Source: Hansfordia pulvinata (taxonomy: Eukaryota; Ascomycota; Sordariomycetes; Xylariales). Taken from it: DNA of 64,000 nt. This document shows positions 37,883 through 48,400 of the stretch, piece after piece. Position 1 is the stretch's first letter, and each line of letters begins with the position of its first letter. The DNA is taken from assembly GCA_006538405.1 (NCBI GenBank), contig BJKQ01000031.1:1-64000 (forward strand), in the 5' to 3' direction. A program made the position numbers and the translations under genes. The notes below the pieces were generated by a model that was not told the DNA's origin, did not search any database, and worked only from the letters and a program-made list of their open reading frames with translations.

Positions 37883-38419
37883 TATAATAACTTAAATTCT
37901 TTTTAAAAAAATATAAAGTTAATTTAAAGGTTTATATTTTAAAAAAACACTTTAAAGGTTATTTATCGGTAAATAATAAGTAATTAATTAATAATAAGTA
38001 GTTTAAAGTATTAAATAAGTGGTAAATTATCGTTAAAAGGTTACTTTTATTTAAGAATAACTTAAATACTTAAATTAATTATTAAGGTAATAAATAATTA
38101 AATATATAAGAAACCTTCCGTTCTTATATATCCTTTATTCCTTTATTAATATTATATCTTAAATCACGTTCTTTAAAGTGATCTTTATTTTACTTATAAC
38201 CTTTTTTATAAGTATCGCCTTAATTATAATAATTATAATAAGCGTGCGGATTGCTTATTATTTTAACGGTGATCTTAATTATATAATTTTATTTTATATT
38301 TCTACCTTTACTTATATATATAATTAATTTAACGTCGTTTTATACGATTATTAGTTTATAAGTCTCTTGCTTATATTAATATAGCCTGTCTTACCGGCTT
38401 AATAATTAGGTTCGTAACA
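37883..38419 (-). repeat. 5' LTR of gypsy copy 2
   Basis: 537 bp, with TATAATAACTTAAATTC at its left end and GGTTCGTAACA at its right end. The last 100 bp keep more C and G than the partner LTR at 30452-30988. Confidence 0.9.
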
Positions 38420-38424
38420 CACAC

Positions 38425-41400
38425 GCTTTAAATTTAATAAGATAACGTAGTTTCTTTTATTAATTCTTTAATAACCGAGCATTTTATAATATTAAGTCTT
38501 AAGCTTAAAGACGGACGGTTTACTTAAAAGGAGGTAAAACCTATTAAATCCTATAGTTTAAAGATATAAAAGGTCGGGAGGTGCTTAAAACTAGGCCTTA
38601 TAAGGGGTTTTACCCTTTAATTAAGAGCTGGGTGAGCGATTCTTTAAATACGTGGCTGTTTAAAGTAAAATAAGCTAATATTTAAAGGGAATGTTTACTG
38701 TTAATGCTATAAGTAATAGCCCTTATAGCTTATCCTTAAGGACCCCGATCTACCTTTTAATTAAGCTATTTTATTAATGTTAATTTATTAAAGAAAAGAA
38801 TAAAGCTATCCCTTTATCCTTATAAAGGAGTTTTAATATACGGCTAATAAAGGCAATGCCTTAATCGAGAGTTATTAAATAACATCTCCTTTTTAACCTC
38901 TTATAAGTGTTAAAGAAGGATTTAAAGGCAATAATAAACTCTTTAATTATCTTTCCTTTAATTAAAATTGCTTAAGTGTGTTAAGTGAAGTTATTTATAA
39001 TAAAGTATTAACTCTTTAAATTAACCTTTTTATTATTTATTCTTAACACTTAACGTCCACCGGTATTAATAAGCATATTAATAAAGTTAATATAAAGGGA
39101 TTTAAAAAGGGTTATACCCTTATAAAGATTCCTTTTATATAGCTTTTCTTTTATTTGACTTTTAATATAATCGTGGTAAAGACAGTAAGGAAGCTTTAAG
39201 TTTAATCTTATAAACACCTTTTTAAGCTAAGTGAGTTTATTATTACTTAAATGCTTAAGTTTTTTATGTTATACACGTATATTAAAAGAGGACTTAATAT
39301 AAAAGTAAAGGGCGATATTTAACCCGTTAAATTTAATATTATTACTTAATCAATTAAGTATATATAAGCCTTTTATTTCGTGTCCTTTTATAACGGTGTT
39401 CGACTTAATTATAATAATAATATTAATTTTAATAAAAAGAAATTCCGCCTTTTTCTTTTTTATTTAAGTTATAAAGATTAAGTTTACACCGCTCTTTAAT
39501 AAGTAGATTATATCGTGGAGAATGATATTCTTTACTTCGTTATTTATTAACGTTTTAAGATAATATAACTTAATTTACTTTAATTTAATAATGTGTCCCT
39601 TTATACCGACTTATTTTAAGCTTTTATAATTTTTTAATTTAATAAAGCCGTCCTTAAAAGAGAAACTATATTGGTTATAACCTGAGTTAAGTATAAATAC
39701 CTTTTTTAAGTGTCTTATAAGCTTATTAATAATTGGTTTACTTATAATTAATACACTTTAATCTTTCTTAAAAGTATTAATAGCTCTTAAGTCTTTATTG
39801 ACTCGTCTTAATTAATAAAAGCACCCTTTAAGTACGTTATAAAGGCCGGATAAGTTGAAGTGGGTTTCGTTAAAAGGGATAAGGATATTATAATCTTTAA
39901 CGAATTTTTTTAAAAGGTGGTTAATACCGAGTGTTATAATAAAAGGGTTAATAATAACTTTAAAAACTTAATTATTATTATTTAGATTTATTAAGGTAAA
40001 GGTGTAATAAATAACTTTAAGGAGAGTTAGCTTATCCTTTTATAATGTGAAAGAAAGCGTGTTAATTATTAAGGAGTTATTAATATAGTCGTTCTTTTAT
40101 CGTTTATTTTAACGATCCGAATTCGAGTGCTGGCGGTTATAATTAAAGTTTTAACGGTCTTAATTCCCTTACTTTTTATCACGCCCTTTTCCTTTCCTTT
40201 AACCGTTATTCTTAACTCCTTTATTATTATTAAAGCCTTAATAAGAGTTTTAAGAATAAAGAGTAAGCGTAAAATTAATTAAAGAGTCTTATTAAGCCGT
40301 TAATCGGAGTCGAGATTATTCCCTTTTTACTGCCTTAATAGCTTTATTAAAGGAAATAATAAGTATTATAATGGCTTTTAGCTCGTTACGAACTAGAATA
40401 ATATTATTATTTCATTAAAACGTAATTAAAAAGGAGTTAAAGGTGGTGTCGAGTCCTCTTAAAAATTTATTAATAAAAAGGGGTTTAAGGATAATATAAG
40501 TGGTGTTAAGGGCCCGTATATCGTTATTAATTTCCTTAAACCTCTCGGCTAGTTTAATAACGTCGTTATTATAAGTGAAAAGGTTTATATTATTTTACTT
40601 TTAAAATAAGTGCTTAAAATAAATATTACCTTTAAGCCGGTAATTAACTTTTAAAACGGTTTAAATTTCGGTAATAATAATAATCTTATCTTACTTTACG
40701 GCCGTTTAAGGATTAAGTTTAAGTCTGCTTTTAATAATAACACTTCCCTTTTCTTACTTATTTTTTTAAGTTTTAAGGCGAGTAAAATAATTAAAATTAT
40801 CTTACGTTTTATTAACCTTTAAAAGAGGTCGAGTGGTTAATAGCTTAATTAATAAGTATTATTTTATCTTATTAATAATAAGATAATCTTATATTTTTCA
40901 TTTAAAATAAATTTAGTTTATAACGGAGTTTAAACACGTGATTTTATTAAAAGTTATTTTTTTAACGGTGTTTATCTTCGCGGCGGAGTGTTTATAAGGT
41001 CGTTAAGTCGGTATAAGGTCTTATTTTATTTAAAAGGGTGTTACCTTAAAAAGGAGACGGAGCACTTTTACGAAAACGGTCTTTAATTAACTGTTATTAA
41101 CGAAGTTTAATAAGTTTTAAATTTAGCTTTTACTTAACTTTATTAATTAAAAGAACTGGTTTTTTATCGGTAATAAGATCGATGCCGTATTCTTAAAGAA
41201 AGGTAACTTTAAGACCGAAAAGACCTTAGCCGTTAAAAGGTGGTAAAACGTTATTTAAGTCGATTTTGAATAAGGAAGGATTAATATTTAATAAGTGATT
41301 ATTAAGGCAGTAATTAAGGTCTTAAGAGTCGTTTATGAAGTAAATTATACCGTTAAGTTCCTTAATAAAATAAGGAAAAAGGTCTTTATTAATAAATCGT

Positions 41401-41700
41401 TTTTAAATAAGCAAGGTAAGTGGACGAATCCGTAGTTAATACGGCACTTAATAAGTAAATATAAATGAAAGTTTAATTATCTTAATGTTTTCTTATAATA
41501 ATTTAATGGCTAATAATAATCTTACTAATCCTTATAAGGGGGTTAGATTATTAAGGATAAATATAATAATAAAGTGGTTAACTTTCCTTTTAATTTTATA
41601 TAAGTGCTTAATTAAATAATAGCTTATAATAATAAAGCTATTTATAATTTAACGGATTTATAAAACTATAAGGGAGGTTAAGTACGCGTTATAACGTTTA
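38425..41700 (-). pseudogene. Copia 5' coding region (gag to integrase), eroded
   Basis: By the order of the copia element (minus strand, 5' LTR on the right) this part should hold gag, protease and integrase. The sequence is AT-saturated and crowded with stops. I could not place a zinc knuckle, a DSG protease motif or the integrase DDE residues with confidence. Short patches near 38,560-38,640 and 41,690-41,785 are less mutated. Confidence 0.5.
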
Positions 41701-41788
41701 TTAATCGGATTATTAACGCAGGGAAGCCACGCCTTTCAGCGTGAGTAATCCGGTGGTTGGTGAAAATTAAGCCTCCGGGCTTATAACC

Positions 41789-41908
41789 TGTTGAACTTAA
41801 AGATAAGTGAATTGCATTAAAGAACTATTTAATGCGTAGACATGGGAATGCCTTCCTTCATATATAGACAAAATAGTGTGGAGCGTACCAGCCCCTCCAC
41901 TTTCAACA
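41789..41908 (-). repeat. 5' LTR of the copia element (right side)
   Basis: 120 bp, the less mutated of the pair (CATGGG and TTCATAT where the left copy has CATAGG and TTTATAT). On the minus strand it contains CTATATATGAAGG, a plausible TATA box for the element's transcript. Confidence 0.93.
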
Positions 41909-41913
41909 GACCA

Positions 41914-43011
41914 GCGGGCCGAAACTCGTCTTGGACCTAGTCTACCTTTGTCAGGGTTATCATCAGGCATGTAGTCGACTCATAGGTACTCGTACCTCGA
42001 CAAATCTATCTTCCGGGCCGAGCAGTCTCATCGATAAACATATCGTTATGCGTACAGACCACTTAGCCACCCATCTCATTGCAACCTGTTTCTGCCTCCC
42101 TCATCGTGGGCCAGTGCCGCCAGGAGCACCGGCATAAGCGCGACCGCTTTGGTGAAGCATGAGTATCATTTGGCCCTCGCCCGTTCTTGAACTCCAGCTC
42201 CAATTCATGCCTGGAGAACCCCAGCAGTAAAGGCCCTATTTGCCTTGGCCCCTCACTCCTGCTATGGCTCATCTGGCCATGGCCTCTCCTGCCGTAGTTA
42301 GTAAGAGAACCACTCTCCCGAACGACGACCAACGGCAATGCGACGAATCACTGTCAAGATCTACAGCGGTCACGAGCGAAGTGGGAGAGAAGAGATAGGT
42401 ACAGAGTTGATAAGTGGGTTTCTTATCTTGGTAAAAAAGCTGGCATCAAGGGAGACTGGAGCAAGTAGGCTTCCCATGTCCAGAGGAGCGGAAGCTGCGG
42501 CTCCGGTGCCGACCCTGCTCGAATAACGCCTATTCGAAGAAGCAGTTGATCAGCATCGGCTGGGTGAGCGAGCGTCTGGCTTAGATGTTAATCGGCCAGA
42601 ATTTACCTGTTAATCTGGACACTTCTGTCAGTCTTCTACCTATTGACGTCCGTTTCCTGTAGGGTTCTGTCGTAGACAGAGGTGCAGTTTAGACCTAACT
42701 CTGAGCCTGTATCAAGGTCCATCAGCATGTCATCTTCGTTGAAGTCAATGGCGGCGGTTGTTATCGCGCTCTTCTCCGTGCCATCTTCGCGATCACATTT
42801 AGACCCTTGCGACGTTGCATCACTGAGCAAGGCGATAGGATCTTAATAGCTGATTAACTATTCTTATAGCTGGCCCCAAGGTCGTGGTTGTTAAATTCGT
42901 CACCGTGGTCGTTGCCATCCCCGGCTTGTCGCCCATCGTCCCCTCCCCATAATAATGTTCTCTGGCGCCGCCAGCCAAGCTCATGTCTCCCCCCGGGGCT
43001 GGCTGGAGTAC
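41914..43011. other. GC-rich DNA downstream of the peptidase gene
   Basis: No confirmed gene. A minus frame at 42636-42830 translates to an acidic, Asp/Glu/Thr-rich segment, and its strand matches the peptidase gene upstream, so it could be a small 3' exon. No convincing donor-acceptor pair was found, and the peptidase frame already has its own stop at 43012. A plus frame at 42338-42526 lacks support. Confidence 0.35.
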
Positions 43012-44583
43012 CTAAGCTACGTAACTCTTCATAATGACGATCCTCTGTAGAATAGCTCGAATAATCACCATAATAGCAAGTGACTGTGCATACGCATCAC
43101 TCGCCCTCTCGGCGGTGGCATCTGTGCAATCATGATCAACCGGCTCCGGGTTTCCCTGCACGACCAGCTCGCGGAATCGCTTCGTCTCGGCTGCGAAGCT
43201 ACCGATGCGCTGCCCCAGTTCAATTCCTTTGCCACCTGTGTCTCCCTTGGAGGAAATTGTACCAGCTCGATGCGCTCCGGAAACTGAGCGGAGGACCTCG
43301 TTGTCGCATGGCTCAATCAGACGAAGCATACTGTTCAAGTTGCCCAGCAGTTGTTTGCGACGCCGGGTCGCGCGGGCGTCCTGGTCTGCTGCAAGAGCCA
43401 ACGAGATCTTGTCTGCAGCAAGTATCACAAAGTCACGAACTGCTGAATGCAGACAGTCAAGCCTGACACAGCGGGCTCTGGCGCGGTCGAGGTCTCTGTG
43501 CCAGTGCCCAACAAAATCGTCGTGTAGTTCTGTTGGATGATGGAAAGCAAGTGGAGGGGTTTTTCTGGCGGGGTTGAAGAAACCCGCAATGTCCAGTCGG
43601 AGGACGTCCCAGGTCTCGACCGGGAGGAGAAACCGGCTTGCGTAATAAAGACGCAGACTGGAAGGATGGGGTAACCGTGAAAGGTCCACGTCTTTTGGTA
43701 ATGAGCCAGGCGAGTCAAGTATCATGTCCATGAAGGCCATGACATGAAGCCCACAGTCGTTGCTTTCTGGCCTTTGTCGAGATGTATGAGCGTGCAGCAG
43801 TTTGAATTCCCCAGGGAATGTAAGCGATTCCAGAAAGACTCGAACGCGATCAATCACATCGTCCAAGACCATGGCGTCCTTGAGGCTGTCAGCAACTAAT
43901 AAGGTCGCTGATGGTCGGTGCCAGCAGGCAAGGATCCAATGGATCTTTCGAACATGCAAAGGGAACAGCAAACATGTCTTGGCGGCGAGGTTCGTGCAGC
44001 GAGCATTCGATAGGCGGAAACGTAAGGCAGCGGCTGAGAATCTGCTGCTGGTGAACAGAGGGTCGATAAGCTCCGTGTCACGCGGCAACCGCCAGCTCAT
44101 GACTCTCGCGAAAACAGAGCCCGATATCATGGAGCCGGGATTGCAGACCATCTGTAGAGTTTCTTGAAAATCAAGCAGTTCATGACTGGAAGTAAAGGTC
44201 TGCCGTGCCTGGTCGTCCATGTTTTCGCCAGAAAGGTCGACTACAAGCGCCGACCCGTCCGGAACAAGGCCGTCCCTGGAGTCTCGAGAAATGGGCGCTT
44301 GCCTGGCGCAACTCGAGACGGTGGTGGCTTCGGGTGTGAAATTGGGAACAAATTCGGATTCATTGTCGGGCTGCTGCTCCATTGCTTCGGTATCTTCAGT
44401 ACGTAGTCGCTTATGTCGAGGGCCTTCTTCATCCCTCCCAGGTAAAGAGGATAGTTGGTAATCGCGGTTTCGGCGATGAGCCGCCTTCAAGGATGGGGGT
44501 GAGCTGGGTACCACCAAGAGATCATCCGCGTCCATGACTGGTGGCAACTCCGACAACGCTCGACGACCCTGCTCAGGTGACTC
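43012..44583 (-). CDS. Ulp1/SENP-like (C48) cysteine peptidase, catalytic part
   Basis: 523 codons in frame with the upstream segment and separated from it only by a TAG. The middle carries a C48 peptidase core. His in an IHW motif is at codon 43941-43939, Asp in VADS at 43890-43888, and Cys in NDCGLHV at 43755-43753. The His-Asp spacing is 17 residues, as in yeast Ulp1, and Asp-Cys is 45. The family cleaves SUMO or related modifiers from proteins. The position six residues before Cys, normally the oxyanion-hole Gln, is Arg, with a Gln one residue earlier. The N-terminal 150 residues are Ser/Asp/Glu-rich and probably disordered. The last 150 contain Ala/Arg/Leu-rich helical sequence. Many fungal C48 paralogues sit in transposon-rich DNA, so this may be an element-borne or domesticated copy rather than the housekeeping enzyme. 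Confidence 0.8.
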   Translation of the reverse strand, partial: ESPEQGRRALSELPPVMDADDLLVVPSSPPSLKAAHRRNRDYQLSSLPGRDEEGPRHKRLRTEDTEAMEQQPDNESEFVPNFTPEATTVSSCARQAPISRDSRDGLVPDGSALVVDLSGENMDDQARQTFTSSHELLDFQETLQMVCNPGSMISGSVFARVMSWRLPRDTELIDPLFTSSRFSAAALRFRLSNARCTNLAAKTCLLFPLHVRKIHWILACWHRPSATLLVADSLKDAMVLDDVIDRVRVFLESLTFPGEFKLLHAHTSRQRPESNDCGLHVMAFMDMILDSPGSLPKDVDLSRLPHPSSLRLYYASRFLLPVETWDVLRLDIAGFFNPARKTPPLAFHHPTELHDDFVGHWHRDLDRARARCVRLDCLHSAVRDFVILAADKISLALAADQDARATRRRKQLLGNLNSMLRLIEPCDNEVLRSVSGAHRAGTISSKGDTGGKGIELGQRIGSFAAETKRFRELVVQGNPEPVDHDCTDATAERASDAYAQSLAIMVIIRAILQRIVIMKSYVA

Positions 44584-44653
44584 CTAGTCCATGGAAGAAC
44601 TAGCGCCAGGGAGGTTAGCATTGGCATCGAGTTCATGACCGCTGTAACCATAC
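44584..44653 (-). other. Candidate intron overlapping the in-frame TAG
   Basis: On the minus strand a donor CAG/GTATGG starts at 44653, a branch site GCTAAC lies at 44619-44614, and TAG acceptors end at 44600 (54 nt) and 44584 (70 nt). Each signal is close to fungal consensus. However, the 54-nt version leaves the stop in place. The 70-nt version shifts the frame and ends translation at 44487. Splicing would therefore give a truncated protein unless a second intron restores the frame. Confidence 0.4.
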
Positions 44654-45930
44654 CTGTCTTGCGTGGTGTTGTTTCCGGTCTCCTCGCTGGCAGCGACCAA
44701 GACTTGGGGCTTTTGATTACCGACGAACATGGTGCCCATGTGGTCTTCTTCAGGCTCTCCGTCCGACCCAAATGCAACGAGATCCATAGACACATCGGAT
44801 TCACTGTCTGTCGCATCGCGATCTTCCGTAAGCCCGCGAGGGGATAAACTTTCAGTCTCGACTTCCAGGCTGTGGTCGCTGGACCCGGAGCTGTCGTGGC
44901 CTGTGATCCCGGCCTGTTGTGACTTGGCCTCGGTGCTGTCCTCGTCAATGCTCTCGGTTTGTTCAATGCCATCTCCCTGGCTCTGGTTGCCTGCGCCCTT
45001 GGCCTGCCGTGTGACGTCTTGAGCCGCGGGATTTAACCCTTCGAAAGGATAAACGCGCGCCCATCGCGCGGGGCCGTGTTCTGTCATCCTCTCGGCCGCA
45101 GCGATTATATCTCGGCGGTGCATGCCAACTAGGTTGCCCTGAGCTACAACTCCTCGATTCAAAGCAACGATCTCAGCCTCACTGACAAGGTGTGACAGGA
45201 GGAGGAAGCCTTCTGACACTCCAGTCGGGGTGGGGGGAGTAGCTTCGCGCATCTGTTCAAGCCACTTGCGGCAATAGCGGTGAACAAGTTCCACGGAGGA
45301 CCGTTTGGTCATGATGGAATCCCCTAGAGCCAACCAAAGAAGCCAACAGCTTGAAAACCCCAGACGAGCCTGCAGTCCCCGGATTGCCGCGGCGCACCGG
45401 ACGGACAGGCCATTAGACCGCGTGCGAAACCGATGATGAGCGACAGTTTCCATCACATGCTCGATGGGGCTGAGGTGGGAGCCGTTGACGAGCCACTGGC
45501 GGGGCTCTTTGTCGTCGTTAATGCCACCCATGAGCTCGCGATTGATCCTCACATCCGCGTGGCCGCTTTTCTCTGCCATGGACTTGCGCATCAGCCACGT
45601 CACGAAAGACGGCGGCGGTGTTTGATTCAGTTTCAGATGCGTCGGTCTCGTGTCATGGTATAAAGCAGCCAGCCTGTCCCAGAGCAGAAGCTCATAGCGA
45701 CTATGGTCTGTGATGAGTTGCTGGAGGTCGTTGACATTCGGTTTGCGGTCTTCGTGATTGGGCCCGGATGAGGCTGGCCCTGAAGCAACAACGCTGTCGC
45801 TGTATGGGCCACTTGCCGTGGAGCGCGACGGGTCTTCTGGAGGCTGAACGACGGGCAGGCAGCGGCGAAATGGTGCGGGTGAGTCGACATGGTGGGAGGA
45901 GGTCCGAACGCGAGCCGTGCTCAGATCCAT
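44584..45930 (-). CDS. N-terminal part of the C48 peptidase gene
   Basis: 448 codons from the ATG at 45930-45928, in a good context (ACC ATG G), to a TAG at 44586-44584. A TTG three codons upstream also lies in the open frame, but the ATG is preferred. Residues up to about 60 are Ser/Pro-rich. Residues 65-300 look folded and helical (Trp-Leu, Leu-rich, with Cys-Trp-Leu-Leu-Trp near 195), with no family that I can name. From about 310 the chain is Glu/Asp/Ser/Gln-rich and acidic. The next codons after the TAG continue in the same frame into the peptidase domain, so the two segments are very probably one gene of about 970 codons. The break may be a nonsense change (CAG or TGG to TAG) or part of an intron. 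Confidence 0.7.
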   Translation of the reverse strand: MDLSTARVRTSSHHVDSPAPFRRCLPVVQPPEDPSRSTASGPYSDSVVASGPASSGPNHEDRKPNVNDLQQLITDHSRYELLLWDRLAALYHDTRPTHLKLNQTPPPSFVTWLMRKSMAEKSGHADVRINRELMGGINDDKEPRQWLVNGSHLSPIEHVMETVAHHRFRTRSNGLSVRCAAAIRGLQARLGFSSCWLLWLALGDSIMTKRSSVELVHRYCRKWLEQMREATPPTPTGVSEGFLLLSHLVSEAEIVALNRGVVAQGNLVGMHRRDIIAAAERMTEHGPARWARVYPFEGLNPAAQDVTRQAKGAGNQSQGDGIEQTESIDEDSTEAKSQQAGITGHDSSGSSDHSLEVETESLSPRGLTEDRDATDSESDVSMDLVAFGSDGEPEEDHMGTMFVGNQKPQVLVAASEETGNNTTQDRYGYSGHELDANANLPGASSSMD

Positions 45931-48400
45931 GGTCAGCAACGGAGGAGCGAGATGGAGCGTGGGCAGAGATGGGTCGTAGAGATCGCACTGGAGAGAATGA
46001 ATGGAGATGGGAGCCCTTGGAGGGACTCCTCCAGAAACGATTTGACGGGCAGGGGATCGATGGGACTGGAGCCGTCCTCATTGCCCGCCCCAGTGCTGGA
46101 GCCTTTGACATCCATGACGAGTCTGCGAGTCCAGAAGTCTGGCAGTCTGGAAGTGGGCGTATGGGAGGTAGCGCTTGCCCTTGGCTGACGGTCGCCTGGG
46201 AGCATGTCCTAAACTTGAATGCGGCAGGCGCGACGCGGTCTATCTGGTGCGGGCTTCCAACTGTCGTTAAGGCCACAGCCGGAAGTCGCGCACGGTCGTT
46301 CCTGCCCTAGTTGTGGTTGTGGTGATGGGGTGGCAGTGGTGGTGGCGGCGGTGCTGTCGACGACATGTTGTAGATGATGAGGGAGTCCCCGGGAGGAACA
46401 GAGCGCGGGGTGAAGATGAATGACCCGGATGACACGGCGCCTGTGATTCTTTTGAAACCGGAACCTTGAGGCGTTACCCACCCTGTGCACCCAGAAGTGC
46501 TTGCGCTTCACGCGAGGACGAATGGTGGACTTGGGAGGCAGCGAGAGCGAGGGTCAAAAGGCGTATCCAATCCTTAATGAGTGGAAGGGGAGCGTGTGGT
46601 GAAGGAGTGATGAAGGAGGGAAGAGGTGGCAGTGCGACGGCAAATATGTAGGTGGTAGCTGCTCACAACCACACCGATCAGGTACTGTCGTGTGCTCGAG
46701 AACTCGCCAGGGGACCAGCCAACCGAGTCGGTGGAGTTGAGTGTTGGATGAGTTCAGTATGAGGAAGAGCCAAACGCCTCGGGGCTGGAGGGAATATGCT
46801 ACCAGGGGGCCACCTTGCCACCAAGGCAGCCGTTATACCCGACTCATCATCAGCCCTTGCGGCCCAGCTGGCCCCGTACGAGCATGGAGCTCTGCATTTT
46901 GCGTCTTGGCAGCAGTCGCTTGTCTCTTCCGCAGATTCTTACTTGCGAATCAGGAACGAATGCCAGCCATACCTCGGACCAGCCGGTGGCTGACGTACGC
47001 AGGGACTTGGTTTCCCACCAGGCTGTCCGTCCCCGTTAGAGTTGGTAGGCAGCAATGGGTCGCTGAGCTCTGACGAACGGGCAGTAAGTCGTGAGCAAGT
47101 GGGAAAGCGGACAGGCGAAGGCCCATATCCATCAAATACCCGCTTCAATACAGGTCATGATCAACAAACAGTAGGGGTCGCTCCCTGTCAACCTCCATGG
47201 GGTCGGTCTTTCTTGAACGTGGGCGCCAACGCAAGGCGCGTGGCGACCGAACACTAACTGCTCAAGCCGACAGGGCAACGGCCAAGGCTCAAGCGATGGG
47301 CTTGCTGTGTTCCTGCTTGTACTGACGAGGCGCCTCGAGCAGCACTCGAGGGTGGCCCCTCGTCAAGCCACGGACTGTCAAGGAATCGAGCCTGTCATAA
47401 CCACCGACTGCTTCCAATTCAGGCTGGCTCTTATAACGTGAACGTCGACCTCCGCCGTATGGTCGCTCGGGTACACCGCTGGGGAGCGAAGGCTCCTCGA
47501 TGCCATAAAACTTGGATACGGTCGACGGCACATTGAACCCTGCGGGCAGACGACGAGGATAGCTCTCGAGAGGCATAGGCCACAACGCTCCCATGCAATG
47601 GAACGCGATTCACTGTCCGTGGTGCCGTTCTGGTAGTCTTACGGTCCCCGAGGGTGGCACCACATCTCATGTTACCCCTTTCCAGCATGAGCGCCGATGA
47701 GGCGTTCGCTCTCACGGAGCCGACGTATAAGCAAGTTACTCCTTGGCACTTACTGAAGACGCGCGATTTGCAGGCAAGCCGAACGCCAGACGCTCACCAA
47801 TCGCTTTAGGAAAGGGAAGTATCGCGTATTGACAAAGGAGCAGGGCCGATGCTGGCAGTTAGAGCCTGAATTCGTCGTCACAGGCGTCCCTCCGAGGGTA
47901 GCCCTACCTGCCACCACAGAAGCAGCGACAGAAGAACAGGCAATTTAAAGAGACGGAGCCTAAGTGGCCGGGCAATGGCGGGGGCAGCAAAAACACGACG
48001 AGGCTACAAGAGCGGTGATAACGGCTCTTGCGACGCCATAAGACGGCGAGGACAACGCAGCGGCGGGCCTACCCTGATCGCACCACAGGACCCAATCACC
48101 TGGTGCCTGAGCAGATGCCGTTCTCTTGACGAAGGGCGGTTGGGAACGCCTGTCACCAATCTACGATGACTGTGCCGTCTCACAGCGACGAGGCCTTATC
48201 ATCAATGAAAGACCTTTCCACGCGCTGACGTGGAACACCAAAGCCATCGCCGATAACGTGGTGGTCAGACCTCCTGCCTTGACCGAGTGTCTGTTATCGC
48301 CAACTCAAGATCCCGAAGCAGATAGGGCAGAAAAAGGCCTCTTTGGCCCTATCTAAAACCTACATAGCCAGGAGAGCCAAGCAAAGGAACCACCCTGAAT
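45931..48400. other. GC-rich DNA upstream of the peptidase gene, no supported gene
   Basis: Several frames of 60-190 codons exist on both strands (the longest are 45701-46276 minus and 45768-46310 plus, overlapping each other and the gene's 5' end), with no recognisable domain. The stretch just upstream of 45930 should contain the promoter, but I cannot single out a TATA box or binding site. Confidence 0.4.

Larger units (their letters stand above)
30452..38419 (-). mobile_element. Ty3/gypsy chromovirus, full length, nested in copia (copy 2)
   Basis: 7968 bp, one base different from copy 1 in length and lying in the opposite orientation. LTRs are 30452-30988 and 37883-38419. The flanking duplication reads CACAT on the left (30447-30451) and CACAC on the right (38420-38424), a C-to-T difference expected from RIP. 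Mirrored remnants are visible: zinc knuckle near 36,760-36,805, reverse transcriptase active site near 33,980-34,000 (Y-F-N-D), integrase end near 32,290-32,440 and chromodomain near 31,750-31,850. It lies inside the copia element about 700 bp upstream of its reverse transcriptase, so it inserted later than the copia. Confidence 0.92.
27238..41908 (-). mobile_element. Ty1/copia retrotransposon, RIP-inactivated, carrying a nested gypsy
   Basis: Bounded by 120-bp LTRs (27238-27357 and 41789-41908) that start TGTTGAACTT and end TTCAACA or TTTAACA. They are flanked by the perfect 5-bp duplication GACCA (27233-27237 and 41909-41913). Minus-strand coding is shown by the reverse transcriptase and RNase H remnants, by a purine-rich tract (minus strand GGGAGCAAGTGGGAG) beside the left LTR, and by a TATATA box inside the LTR in that orientation. 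Without the nested gypsy it is about 6.7 kb, slightly long for copia. The interior is saturated with RIP mutations, while the LTRs and about 80 bp inside the right LTR are nearly untouched. Confidence 0.93.

Noticed and set aside
41690..41790. GC-containing stretch with a hairpin (CCACGCCTTTCAGCGTG) considered as a tRNA or small RNA
   Set aside because: There is no cloverleaf or conserved tRNA box, and the position just inside the copia 5' LTR explains it as the spared leader of the element.
45701..46310. 191-codon minus and 180-codon plus frames
   Set aside because: They overlap each other and the 5' end of the peptidase gene on both strands. The minus frame is Arg/Ser/Pro-rich, and neither has a domain.
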